From: Bacteroidales bacterium
Lineage (GTDB): Bacteria > Bacteroidota > Bacteroidia > Bacteroidales > F082
Direction of reading: 5' to 3'
Length of the DNA: 34,577 bases
NCBI GenBank assembly: GCA_016281295.1
Contig: JAEEII010000125.1
Location: forward strand, 1-34,577
This document shows positions 15,288 to 22,442 of this stretch, piece after piece (position 1 is the stretch's first letter; the number at the start of each line of letters is the position of its first letter). Made by a program: the position numbers and the translations under genes. Below the pieces are notes generated by a model. The model did not search any database. It saw nothing but the letters and a program-made list of their open reading frames with translations, and was not told the DNA's origin.

Positions 15288-15971
15288 ATGAAAAAGAATT
15301 ATTTATTATTTTTTTGCTTTTTTTTACATCTTTTAAGCAATGCAACACTGGCACAAATATATGATGCGAAAGTAATGCGTGTGAGAGGTGTTGTTGTAAC
15401 AAGATACGCTAGATGTAAGACTCCTAATCATTCTGACATTTGGTTTATTGAGAGAGAGAGTCGCCTTATCACTAATGAACAGGGGGAACTTCCATTTAAA
15501 CCTTATCAAGATGGAAGTCTACTTCGTTCTAATCCAGATTTATTAAAAAAAATAGGTGGTAACTTGCTTGATTATGATGATGATTTATTCCTTCTCGACT
15601 CGATTCATAAAGCTCAACATGATTTGAGATTTTGCAAGTTCGATAGTATTGCAATAACGGACTCCGGGGTCGTACACATAAATAGCGACTCGGGCTATTA
15701 CTCTGATTCGTCGAACATATATTCTTCATATCAGTTTGAAGGTGAGGTTGTTATTTATGTTGGAATTTGGCCTTCCCAATGGACTGAGATTCCCGATAGT
15801 TTTGACAGAGAATGTGGCTGTCCTACTATAAATGCTCCGCCACAAAATGTTATACAATTTGCAATACTAAAAGAGATATACTCTGTTGAGCGATTATCCT
15901 CCCTTCAGGAAGAATCTCTTGGTCTAATACCCTCCGATATTTGTCTTTTCAGATATACTAGATGTGAATAG
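15288..15971 (+). CDS. Secreted protein, probable immunity protein to Rhs cassette 4
   Basis: 227 residues beginning with a classical Sec signal (MKKNYLLFFCFFLHLLSNAT with cleavage likely after ATLA). The mature protein is Asp/Ser/Tyr-rich (DSGVVHINSDSGYYSDSSNI) and has several cysteines (CGCP, RYTRC at the end). It starts 3 bp after the metalloprotease cassette's stop. A periplasmic inhibitor of an exported zinc protease is the simplest reading. No family recognised. Base composition is AT-rich like its toxin and unlike the flanking housekeeping genes, in line with transfer. Confidence 0.65.
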   Translation: MKKNYLLFFCFFLHLLSNATLAQIYDAKVMRVRGVVVTRYARCKTPNHSDIWFIERESRLITNEQGELPFKPYQDGSLLRSNPDLLKKIGGNLLDYDDDLFLLDSIHKAQHDLRFCKFDSIAITDSGVVHINSDSGYYSDSSNIYSSYQFEGEVVIYVGIWPSQWTEIPDSFDRECGCPTINAPPQNVIQFAILKEIYSVERLSSLQEESLGLIPSDICLFRYTRCE

Positions 15972-16116
15972 AACCTGAAATAGACTTGATTTGAGAAAGC
16001 AAATAATTGACACTTTTTTGAAACAAAATTTATTTGATAAAATAAAACATTGCTGTCCACTAAAAATTAGTGAAAGTTCTTTGAAATTATTGTGAGTTAA
16101 TTATTTGCAGAGGCTT

Positions 16117-16148
16117 TTTGAGTCAACGGATTTGAAATTGTATCTTTG
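16117..16148 (+). promoter_or_regulatory. Promoter of the truncated transposase
   Basis: TTTG (16117-16120), 20 bp, TATCTTTG (16141-16148). The 140 bp before it hold no gene but include a CACTAAAAATTAGTG palindrome (16059-16073), possibly near the insertion sequence's left end. Confidence 0.6.
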
Positions 16149-16165
16149 CAGGAAATGTCCTGCAT

Positions 16166-16318
16166 ATGAATCAAGACAAGTACGTTTTTGCTCAATTAGT
16201 TGCATTTCTTGATAGGAATCATTTCTGTTATCTTGCCAGAAAATATGGTGGCGACCGCTACGTGAAGCATTTCACAAGTGGGGCGAGGGACTGGTCCCTG
16301 TCACAGAGACTGCGCTGA
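16166..16318 (+). pseudogene. IS4-like (DUF4372) transposase, N-terminal fragment
   Basis: Fifty codons: MNQDKYVFAQLVAFLDRNHF, then YLARKYGGDRYVKHFT, matching the N-terminal DUF4372 region of IS4-family transposases, which normally continues for about 380 residues. Homology stops at Thr38, exactly where the right inverted repeat of the Rhs block begins (16278); the remaining codons (SGARDWSLSQRLR) come from the repeat. The rest of the insertion sequence is not in the window. Confidence 0.7.
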
Positions 16319-16363
16319 GGAATGCTACCATTATTTTGGTGGTATACTTTTCAATTACTATTT
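16278..16363. repeat. Right ~86-bp inverted repeat bounding the Rhs block
   Basis: Reverse complement of 8199-8285. Contains the hairpin AGGGACTGGTCCCT and the motif CCTGTCACAGAG...CTGAGGAAT. Its outer edge meets the broken transposase, its inner edge the rhs remnant at 16378. Confidence 0.9.
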
Positions 16364-16377
16364 ACAATTATTGAACT

Positions 16378-16449
16378 TATCAGCACATAGAACCGCCTCA
16401 GTAGCCACTGCATTTTCGTGGTCGTTTCCCCTTTCGAACTCCAACGTAG
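16378..16449 (+). pseudogene. rhs cassette remnant (fifth copy)
   Basis: Reads AHRTASVATAFSWSFPLSNS then N, colinear with residues 6-25 of cassette 4 and the start of cassette 1. It breaks off inside the Rhs core just after CCAACG, where GGGAAGGAAAAGGAC should follow, and is fused to the duplicated promoter segment at 16452. Confidence 0.7.
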
Positions 16450-16451
16450 GA

Positions 16452-16494
16452 AAAAGGAAACTTTTTTTTGCCAGTATGAAAAATGTTCGTATCT
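16452..16494 (+). repeat. Broken duplicate of the rimP promoter
   Basis: Identical over 43 bp to 21868-21910, up to GTTCGTATCT. At the next base the copies diverge: here AGGG, in the rimP copy TTGC. The -7 box (TATCTTTG) is therefore destroyed in this copy. Confidence 0.9.
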
Positions 16495-16505
16495 AGGGAG
16501 AGGGG

Positions 16506-16538
16506 GCAGGTACCTGTCACACGCTTGCTCTGAGGAAT
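16506..16538 (+). repeat. CCTGTCAC palindromic repeat, diverged copy
   Basis: Perfect palindrome CAGGTACCTG followed by TCACACGCTTGCTCTGAGGAAT, clearly related to the element inside the inverted repeats (16285-16322). Confidence 0.75.
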
Positions 16539-16562
16539 AAAATGGACATTTTAATGTAAAGC

Positions 16563-16593
16563 GGGACCGTCATGCGTGGCGGTCCCTTTTTTT
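16563..16593 (+). terminator. Rho-independent terminator
   Basis: GGGACCG (16563-16569) pairs with CGGTCCC (16580-16586), loop TCATGCGTGG, then seven T. No intact gene ends here; it is probably a relic of a lost gene. Confidence 0.75.
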
Positions 16594-16686
16594 CAGGTAA
16601 TTAGGTGAACAAGTAATCAGGTAATATAGTGAATTCTTTTCATCGGACCTATTCACAAGAGCGAGAGCAGAGAGAACTCGCTCACT

Positions 16687-16793
16687 ATGCCGAGCCGCAG
16701 AATAGTGTGCGAAGCAAAAAGCGGCATATTATATATCTTCAAGAAATGGCGTTATTTTTATACGCGGTGTGACAGGTGCCTGTCCCCTGTCAC
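16687..16793. repeat. Mixed repeat zone: shared 37-bp segment and CCTGTCAC palindrome
   Basis: ATGCCG...CGGCAT (16687-16727) could form a long stem. Positions 16723-16759 repeat 21621-21656 (GGCATATTAT, then CAAGAAATGGCGTTAT) with three or four differences. GTGACAGGTGCCTGTCCCCTGTCAC-type palindromes occupy 16769-16793. No gene seen in 16594-16830. Confidence 0.7.
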
Positions 16794-16830
16794 ATTGATA
16801 TTGGGACTAAAACCCAAAGGTGGCCGGCGG

Positions 16831-17025
16831 TTACCAGCTGAGCATATCCCCACCGTCGTTCCATTTCTCCTGGGCACTGTTGACATTGTATGTGGCATCG
16901 TTCGACTGGAGAAGGTAAAGGAAGATTGCCGTCCGGGTCTGCGGGCTGTTGGCATAGCCCTGCTCCGCCTTGAAGGTCACCACCGTCAGTTGCGGGGCGA
17001 TATATTGTTTCTTCTCTTTCCTCAT
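16831..17025 (-). CDS. Small conserved Bacteroidales protein
   Basis: 64 residues from MRKEKKQYIAPQLTVVTFKA; an upstream start at 17073 would give 80. The layout is familiar from many Bacteroidales genomes: a basic start, a Y-x-AP-x-LTVVTFKAEQGYA core, and a Trp-rich acidic tail (EKWNDGGDMLSW here). The copies usually sit at the 3' end of fimbrillin or surface-protein operons. No named function. It is 52 bp downstream of the fimbrillin-like lipoprotein gene and probably co-transcribed. No signal peptide or membrane segment. Confidence 0.65.
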   Translation of the reverse strand: MRKEKKQYIAPQLTVVTFKAEQGYANSPQTRTAIFLYLLQSNDATYNVNSAQEKWNDGGDMLSW

Positions 17026-17077
17026 TTCAATAAATTTTAATTCAGAGGTATTCGGTTCCATTTCATTGTACATGGCT

Positions 17078-18004
17078 TCAGTTGTTGTTGATGTTAAACA
17101 AAGGAATGTTGTACATATGGTTGACTTTGATTTCGAACGAATCGAGCTCCTTGACCTTGGAGAAAAGCTGTACGCCGCTGGCGTCGTAGCCGGTGATGGA
17201 GATTCGCTTCACATGGTTTACGGTCACCGGCACGCAGAAGCTGATGCTGCCATTGGCCGGTACGGTGACACCCGCATTGCCGGAAGTCTGCATGTTGAAG
17301 TACATCTCGCTGCTGTACGACACCTCCAGGTCGCCGCTGATGCCCACATCGCCACTCGGCATCGTAGGACCCTGCACCTCCCAGCGGACGGTATAGTTCA
17401 CCTCGTTGCGCGTGACAGTGGGAGCCGCCGCAGTGCCCTGCACCACCACCTTGAGGTGGTCGACGACAATGCCTGAATTCGAACTGTTGGCTAGCGTCAG
17501 GCGCAGGGCGCCGGTGAGGTGGTTGAAGAGGAGACTGCCGCTGTTGGCGTCGGCTTTCGCGGCCATGGGGAAGATGATGCGGTGGCCGCCGTCGCGGAAG
17601 TCCACGGCGAGGCTCTTGATGGTGATGGTGGTGCCCGAGGCGTTATTGTTCGTAACCGTGATGGTGTCGCCGCCCGAAGCCGTGGTGGCGGGATAGACGG
17701 CATACATCATTTCGCTCAGCGGCGCGACGGGCAGCGAGAAGCGGCCGTCGCCGTCGCTGGTGATGGTGAGGAGTGTGCCGTTGAGGTTGACGCTCTCGCC
17801 TGCCACCCAGGTGGCACCATTCGCGTTGGGGGTGCCGTCGTTGTTGGAGGGGATAAACACCTTGCTCCCGTTGGCATTCATGCCCTCGGAGAAGATATTG
17901 ATGCGGTCGGCATTCTCCTCCTCCTTTGTGCAGCCCACGAACAACAGTGCAAGCACTATGAAATTGAAAATTGAAAATTGAAAATTGAAATGTCTTGGTT
18001 TCAT
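17078..18004 (-). CDS. Fimbrillin-like surface lipoprotein
   Basis: 308 residues. Lipoprotein signal: IVLALLFVGCTKEEEN with lipobox FVGC. The mature part fits the fimbrillin-like/Mfa group: SLPVAPLSEMMYAVYPATTA early, GSLLFNHLTGALRLTLANSS in the middle and a long beta-rich C-terminal half with FEIKVNHMYNIPLFNINNN. Such proteins form or decorate surface fimbriae after outer-membrane export. An odd feature: the N-terminus FNFQFSIFNF is encoded by an inverted GAAAATT heptad array that has become coding (17966-17996). The gene shares direction with the T9SS protein upstream (73 bp) and the small protein downstream. Confidence 0.7.
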   Translation of the reverse strand: MKPRHFNFQFSIFNFIVLALLFVGCTKEEENADRINIFSEGMNANGSKVFIPSNNDGTPNANGATWVAGESVNLNGTLLTITSDGDGRFSLPVAPLSEMMYAVYPATTASGGDTITVTNNNASGTTITIKSLAVDFRDGGHRIIFPMAAKADANSGSLLFNHLTGALRLTLANSSNSGIVVDHLKVVVQGTAAAPTVTRNEVNYTVRWEVQGPTMPSGDVGISGDLEVSYSSEMYFNMQTSGNAGVTVPANGSISFCVPVTVNHVKRISITGYDASGVQLFSKVKELDSFEIKVNHMYNIPLFNINNN

Positions 18005-18077
18005 ATCTTTTTCTTACACGAAATTCCACGAATTGACCATAAATTAATTCAATGGATAACAATATGATAATTCATCT

Positions 18078-20984
18078 TTACCTAATCACTATCTTTTGGC
18101 TGTTGTTGTCGAGTTTTAAGATGTAGACGCCCGCATGCGGAAACTGGGAAATTGAAAATTGAGAATTGAAAATTGAAATTTCCTGGGTGAAGAGCTGGCG
18201 ACCCATGATGTCGAAGGCCTGCAATAGGCCGGTGCCATCGATTATCAGCTGGTTGCCCTCGATACGGGCGAAGGGGCGATTGCTTGATTGTATAATTGCG
18301 TCATTGCTTGAGTCATCGCAGTCGCTGCTGAGGCAGAGGCCTTGGGGCAGTGGAGGCAGGGTACCTTTGCTGCCTGTGACGATACCCCAGGGACTGAGGG
18401 TGAGGGTCTCGCTGCTCTCATTGGTGTAGACGAGCACGGCCTGACCGACCGCGAGGGTGCCACCGCTGTCGTGTCTCTCCCAGGTGCCGTCGGGACGGAG
18501 CGAGTAGTAGGCGCGGCTGAACGGCAGCGTATGGGGATAGGGGTTGCCCACAAGGTTGAAGCCCTTGAGGTCGCCCGCAGCGTTGGAGGCGGTGAGGGTG
18601 ATGCTTACGTTGCCGGTGTTGGGCAGGCCAACGAAGGCGAGATTCTTGTCGCTACTGCTGCGGTAGATGTATCCGCGACCGCGCATCAGGGTGTCGAACG
18701 TGCTGGCACCATTCCTCTGGTTCTGCCATGTGGAGGAGGCCTCGTTGTAGCGGAAGAGGTCGTAGGTGTCATCTGTGAGGTTGTCGATATTACCGACGGC
18801 AAGGCCATCGCTGTTCCAGTCGTGCATCGGGGCAGCTACCGCCTGCCATGTGTTGGCGGCGGCGCTCACCTTGGGGACCAGGTTTCCCTCTTTCATCATA
18901 TCCGTTGAGTTAGCCACATCGTTATAGTAGCAATTATCTATGGTCTTATCTGCAAAGCCATCATATGTTGCCGCAAACGTGTATTGGTCTTTATACTTGG
19001 TGATACTGATTGTGGAAGGGGCAAACACACAGTCGTAAAACTTGACAGTGGTGTTGTTTTGAGCCCAACCGACCATACCGCCGCCTTCATAGGCATTCTC
19101 ATCAGTGTAGGTGATGCTGCCAGTAAACAGACAGCCTTTGAGGGTAAGAGTTGTTCCCGAGTTTACTCGTGCCACAAAAGCTCCTGCATCTACCCAATAA
19201 TCTTCCTTATTTGAAACGATAGCCACTTCACTCCAGCAGTTTTCAATAGTGCTGTTTCCACTGATGAAACCAGCGATGCTTCCAGGTCGATAGCCTGAGG
19301 TACTTATGCTGCCAGTAATGTGCAGATTTTTGATGGTGGCTCCGTTGAGTGAACCGAACGATGCCGTCCATGCACCTGATCCGCTAAATGCGACATTAAG
19401 TGTGTGGCCATTTCCGTCGAAGGTTCCATTGAAAGACTTGTAATTGCCATCAGTAGTACCAACGCCTGCCATCCTCGTTACGCTGATGTTGTTGGTCATT
19501 TGGAAAACCTTTTCGCTATAGGTATTGCCATTATTTACGTTGTATGCCAGAAGATTCCATGCATCAGCAGAAGGAATCTGGTAAGGAACGCCTTCAGTAC
19601 CATTTCCATAGAACTCCCATTTGGCAGTCACGGTAATATTATCGTTAATAACTGTCGAACTCGTGACCTGTGTGTTGCCGTTATACCATCCCAAGAATCG
19701 TATGCCAGCTTTTGCCGGTGCCGCGGGGAAGGCTTCGCCTAATGAGGTGCCTTGTGCCACAGACAATACGGCAAAGTCCGTGTTATTGTCCCTGAAGGTA
19801 ACCTGATAAACTGGCGTTACATCGATTGAGCCGCTACTTAGGTATACGAAATGATAGCCGTCAGTATTTTCCGTAGGCGTTTCATGTGTATTGGTACAGT
19901 TACTAATGGTCAGTTTGCCAGAGTTGTGATCTACAATATGAATTACCGTAGTACTGAAAGCCTGATAAATGGCACCACCATAGGTTGCGCTGCAGGAGGT
20001 GATGGTTCCTCCCAGCACATAATCTTCCACAGGCCCATGCGTACATAATGCGCCACCATTTTCCGCACAACAATTGGAGATAGTTCCGCCATACATGCGA
20101 ATGGTTCCGGCGGTAGCGTCACCGTAACCCGAAGCACTTCGATAGGTACAGGCTATCGCCCCTCCATGATTGGCCGAGCAATTGTAAATTGTTCCTCCGT
20201 ATAGATTCAAGCGGGCATAGTTGTAAGCGCCCAATGCTCCACCGTAACCGCCTCGTGCAGTACAATCGTGTATAGTTGCTCCGGCCTTGATGTTGATGGT
20301 TCCGCCTCCTGTCGCATTATGGTAATCAACACGAACGGCTCCTCCGAAACACTGCGAGATAGATGCATCATTCAAAAGTGAATTGTCTGATTTGGTAGTA
20401 AAGCCGTTTCGGATTTCCACGCCGTCTTCAAGATTGAGCACACCTCCCAAATACACATCTATCATCGAACGTCCCGCATTGCCATACGCATTAGCAGCGC
20501 CATTACGTCTATCGCAAACACTGGACAATCCAAAGTTTGCACCACCATCAATGATGATATTCGTGAACGATACTTCCACTGTGTTTTGTGCCAGATTGGC
20601 CGTACCACTGTTGCCCTGTCCGTTACCTCGAATGGCAATTAAGGACTTAAGGGTAGAAGAAGCGCTTCCGGAAGCCGAAGTACGCTTGATGAAATATTTA
20701 GAACCGGCTTGGCTTTGCAATGTCAATGAACGGTTAATTATAAGTTGTGCAGTAGAAGCACCGGTTAGGTCATTTGCACCTGCATTACCGGAATTTTCGC
20801 ACGGCACATCGATGTCAGCAGTCACCACGATATTGTTTACCGAAGCATTCGAAATAGCTGCGGACAATTGATTATACGTTGACACATAAACTGTACTCTG
20901 CGCCCATGATGTCTGGGGCATCACTAAGAACAGCAGCGTTATCGCCAGTCGCACAAGGTAGATTATGTAGTTTTTCCCTTTCAT
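18078..20984 (-). CDS. T9SS-exported right-handed beta-helix surface protein with a Listeria-Bacteroides repeat
   Basis: 968 residues from the ATG at 20984 (MKGKNYIIYLVRLAITLLFL), where the signal peptide begins; cleavage is likely after SWA. Residues ~25-390 form a parallel beta-helix of the pectate-lyase-like type, with short turns rich in Gly, Asn and Cys (GGAIACTYRS, GGTISNCCAENGGALC). A Listeria-Bacteroides (InlB B) repeat follows (VTFRDNNTDFAVLSVAQGTS to ITVTAKWEF), then GLUG-like segments (IAGFISGNSTIENCWS). The C-terminus is a type IX sorting tail: FDIMGRQLFTQ, then HAGVYILKLDNNSQKIVIR. A GAAAATT heptad array encodes SIFNSQFSIS inside this tail. Likely an adhesin or glycan-binding protein; no catalytic motif seen. 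Confidence 0.8.
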   Translation of the reverse strand: MKGKNYIIYLVRLAITLLFLVMPQTSWAQSTVYVSTYNQLSAAISNASVNNIVVTADIDVPCENSGNAGANDLTGASTAQLIINRSLTLQSQAGSKYFIKRTSASGSASSTLKSLIAIRGNGQGNSGTANLAQNTVEVSFTNIIIDGGANFGLSSVCDRRNGAANAYGNAGRSMIDVYLGGVLNLEDGVEIRNGFTTKSDNSLLNDASISQCFGGAVRVDYHNATGGGTINIKAGATIHDCTARGGYGGALGAYNYARLNLYGGTIYNCSANHGGAIACTYRSASGYGDATAGTIRMYGGTISNCCAENGGALCTHGPVEDYVLGGTITSCSATYGGAIYQAFSTTVIHIVDHNSGKLTISNCTNTHETPTENTDGYHFVYLSSGSIDVTPVYQVTFRDNNTDFAVLSVAQGTSLGEAFPAAPAKAGIRFLGWYNGNTQVTSSTVINDNITVTAKWEFYGNGTEGVPYQIPSADAWNLLAYNVNNGNTYSEKVFQMTNNISVTRMAGVGTTDGNYKSFNGTFDGNGHTLNVAFSGSGAWTASFGSLNGATIKNLHITGSISTSGYRPGSIAGFISGNSTIENCWSEVAIVSNKEDYWVDAGAFVARVNSGTTLTLKGCLFTGSITYTDENAYEGGGMVGWAQNNTTVKFYDCVFAPSTISITKYKDQYTFAATYDGFADKTIDNCYYNDVANSTDMMKEGNLVPKVSAAANTWQAVAAPMHDWNSDGLAVGNIDNLTDDTYDLFRYNEASSTWQNQRNGASTFDTLMRGRGYIYRSSSDKNLAFVGLPNTGNVSITLTASNAAGDLKGFNLVGNPYPHTLPFSRAYYSLRPDGTWERHDSGGTLAVGQAVLVYTNESSETLTLSPWGIVTGSKGTLPPLPQGLCLSSDCDDSSNDAIIQSSNRPFARIEGNQLIIDGTGLLQAFDIMGRQLFTQEISIFNSQFSISQFPHAGVYILKLDNNSQKIVIR

Positions 20985-21101
20985 TTCTTTATAATGGAAA
21001 TGTATATAAATACCATTCACCGTAGTTATTTGCAGTGGAGGAAAGAGAAGATATATAGAAATCAGCGAGTTACAAGCAGGTCAGGTCTCCATACAACATT
21101 A

Positions 21102-21109
21102 CAAAGGTA
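21102..21109 (-). promoter_or_regulatory. -7 box upstream of the T9SS protein gene
   Basis: Minus strand TACCTTTG; ATTG at 21131-21134 is a weak -33 with 21 bp between. It predicts a ~110-nt leader. Confidence 0.5.
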
Positions 21110-21212
21110 AGAATAATTTTTTGAATCATACAATTTTTTTTCTGCAAGGGCTTCGCCATACAATAAAAAGATTCCTTTGGGCGTTTTTATAAAAATTGAA
21201 AATTAATAAGAT

Positions 21213-21524
21213 ATGGCAAAAGAATATTTCCCGCAAATCGGCAAGATCCCCTTCGAGGGGACTGCATCAAAGAACGTTTTAGCTTTCCATTACTATGAGC
21301 CCGAAAGGGTGGTGATGGGCAAGAAGATGAAGGACTGGATGCGCTTCGCCATGGCGTGGTGGCACACGCTGGGGCAGGCCAGCGGCGACCCCTTCGGCGG
21401 CCAGACCCGCAGCTATGAGTGGGACAAGGCCGAATGCCCCATCCAGCGCGCCAAGGACAAGATGGACGCCGGCTTCGAGCTGATGAGGGGTGACAAGGGA
21501 CAGGCCCCTGTCACAAGGGAATAA
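21213..21524 (+). pseudogene. xylA: Xylose isomerase, N-terminal fragment
   Basis: 103 codons. The first ~93 match the start of Bacteroidetes xylose isomerase (MAKEYFPQIGKIPFEGTASK, VVMGKKMKDWMRFAMAWWHT, then AKDKMDAGFELM). The full enzyme has about 438 residues; everything after the first segment, including the active-site histidine and all metal ligands, is missing. The frame runs into a CCTGTCAC palindrome at 21491-21514, which supplies the last residues (GDKGQAPVTRE). Start, ribosome binding region and codon use look normal, so this is a recent deletion rather than an old relic. It cannot be an active isomerase. Confidence 0.85.
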
Positions 21525-21573
21525 ATAACGATTAACTATCAAGCAAAAGAGCCGTCCATCACGGGCGGCTCTT
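21491..21573. repeat. CCTGTCAC palindrome followed by a hairpin
   Basis: GTGACAAGGGACAGGCCCCT then GTCAC (21490-21514) is the palindrome that ends the xylA fragment. AAGAGCCG/CGGCTCTT (21547-21554 with 21566-21573) is a perfect 8-bp stem, perhaps the old xylA terminator, though no T run follows. Confidence 0.7.
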
Positions 21574-21867
21574 GGTGTGTTCACAAGTGAGCACATGAAT
21601 CTTTCTTTATCGGTATCAGTGGCATATTATGTGTCTCAAGAAATGGCGTTATATTTCATTGGGCCATAGGAACGATCCTCTGCCATAAGATTGATTTTGT
21701 GGGATAACCACTGGTGGGTGGGTGTCGCCCCGCTATTCGCTGGATAAGATTTATTTCAGCGGTGCTCATCACCCCTTACGGGGGTGGGGCTCAAGGGGGA
21801 GAGGGGGCGTTTGTGTACCGGGGGCTGGCGCCCCCGGCTAAGATCTGGCGCCCGCGTTGCGGGCTTG
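21574..21867. other. Intergenic zone of degenerate repeats
   Basis: 21621-21656 repeats 16723-16759. At 21810-21865 two GC-rich hairpins occur (GGGGGCTGGCGCCCCC and GCCCGCGTTGCGGGC). A frame reading SRYSLDKIYFSGAHHP has no family I can name. No gene supported. Confidence 0.5.
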
Positions 21868-21913
21868 AAAAGGAAACTTTTTTTTGCCAGTATGAAAAAT
21901 GTTCGTATCTTTG
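21868..21913 (+). promoter_or_regulatory. Promoter of rimP-nusA-infB
   Basis: TTTG (21883-21886), 19 bp, TATCTTTG (21906-21913). The stretch TTTTGCCAGTATGAAAAATG is shared almost base for base with the promoter at 34301-34331 and, broken, with 16452-16494. Confidence 0.8.
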
Positions 21914-21923
21914 CAGCGGAATG

Positions 21924-21950
21924 AGAGAGGTCGAGAACCTCTCTTTTTAT
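21924..21950 (+). promoter_or_regulatory. Leader hairpin with U run before rimP (attenuator-like)
   Basis: AGAGAGGT (21924-21931) pairs with ACCTCTCT (21937-21944), 5-nt loop, followed by TTTTTATT. It starts a few nt after the predicted start of transcription and ends 6 nt before the rimP ATG. It has the form of an intrinsic terminator in the 5' leader, so readthrough must be controlled or the stem is too early to work. Confidence 0.55.
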
Positions 21951-21955
21951 TAGTT

Positions 21956-22396
21956 ATGATAGAGAAAATCAAGATATTAGAACTGATTAACAACGCTCTT
22001 GACGGGAGCGATAAGTTCCTCGTGAACCTGAAAATCACTCCCGACAACCGCATTTTTGTCGACATCGACGGCGACAACGGGGTCGTTATCGACGACTGCA
22101 TCGCGCTGAGTCGCGCCATCGAGAACAACCTCGACCGCGAGGAGGAGGATTTCGAACTCAACGTCTCTTCGGCCGGTGCCGACCAGCCGCTGAAACTCAC
22201 GCGCCAGTATCGCAAGAATGTGGGCCGCGACCTCGAGGTGGTGACCTTCGACGGCGAGAAGGTAGAAGGCACCCTTGAGGATGCCTCGGAGGAGGGCATC
22301 GTGCTCCGCACCAAAGGGACCAAGAAACAGGCTCCCGAGACTCTACGCTTCGCCTACAAGGATATCAAGAGCGCAAGGGTGGCAATCAAGTTTTAA
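21956..22396 (+). CDS. rimP: Ribosome maturation factor RimP
   Basis: 146 residues from the ATG at 21956 (MIEKIKILELINNALDGSDK); an in-frame ATG at 21899 lies upstream of the predicted transcription start and is rejected. RimP is needed for 30S subunit maturation. Recognised by the acidic strand IFVDIDGDNGVVIDDCIALS, the ELNVSSAGADQPLKLTRQYR motif (family EVSSPGxDRPL) and the C-terminal SH3-like barrel (VEGTLEDASEEGIVLRT). The usual SSPG proline is Ala here, as in many Bacteroidetes. Gene order rimP-nusA-infB is conserved across bacteria. Confidence 0.9.
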   Translation: MIEKIKILELINNALDGSDKFLVNLKITPDNRIFVDIDGDNGVVIDDCIALSRAIENNLDREEEDFELNVSSAGADQPLKLTRQYRKNVGRDLEVVTFDGEKVEGTLEDASEEGIVLRTKGTKKQAPETLRFAYKDIKSARVAIKF

Positions 22397-22442
22397 TGAT
22401 GAGTGATGAATTAAGCAATCAAACAATCAAGCAATAATATAA

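Noticed and set aside
8199..16363. Invertible promoter switch choosing between cassette pairs
   Set aside because: Both pairs point outward toward the repeats, so inversion would not bring an outside promoter in front of either pair.
16278..16496. 72-codon plus-strand frame
   Set aside because: It is a chance join of the inverted repeat, an rhs remnant and a broken promoter copy.
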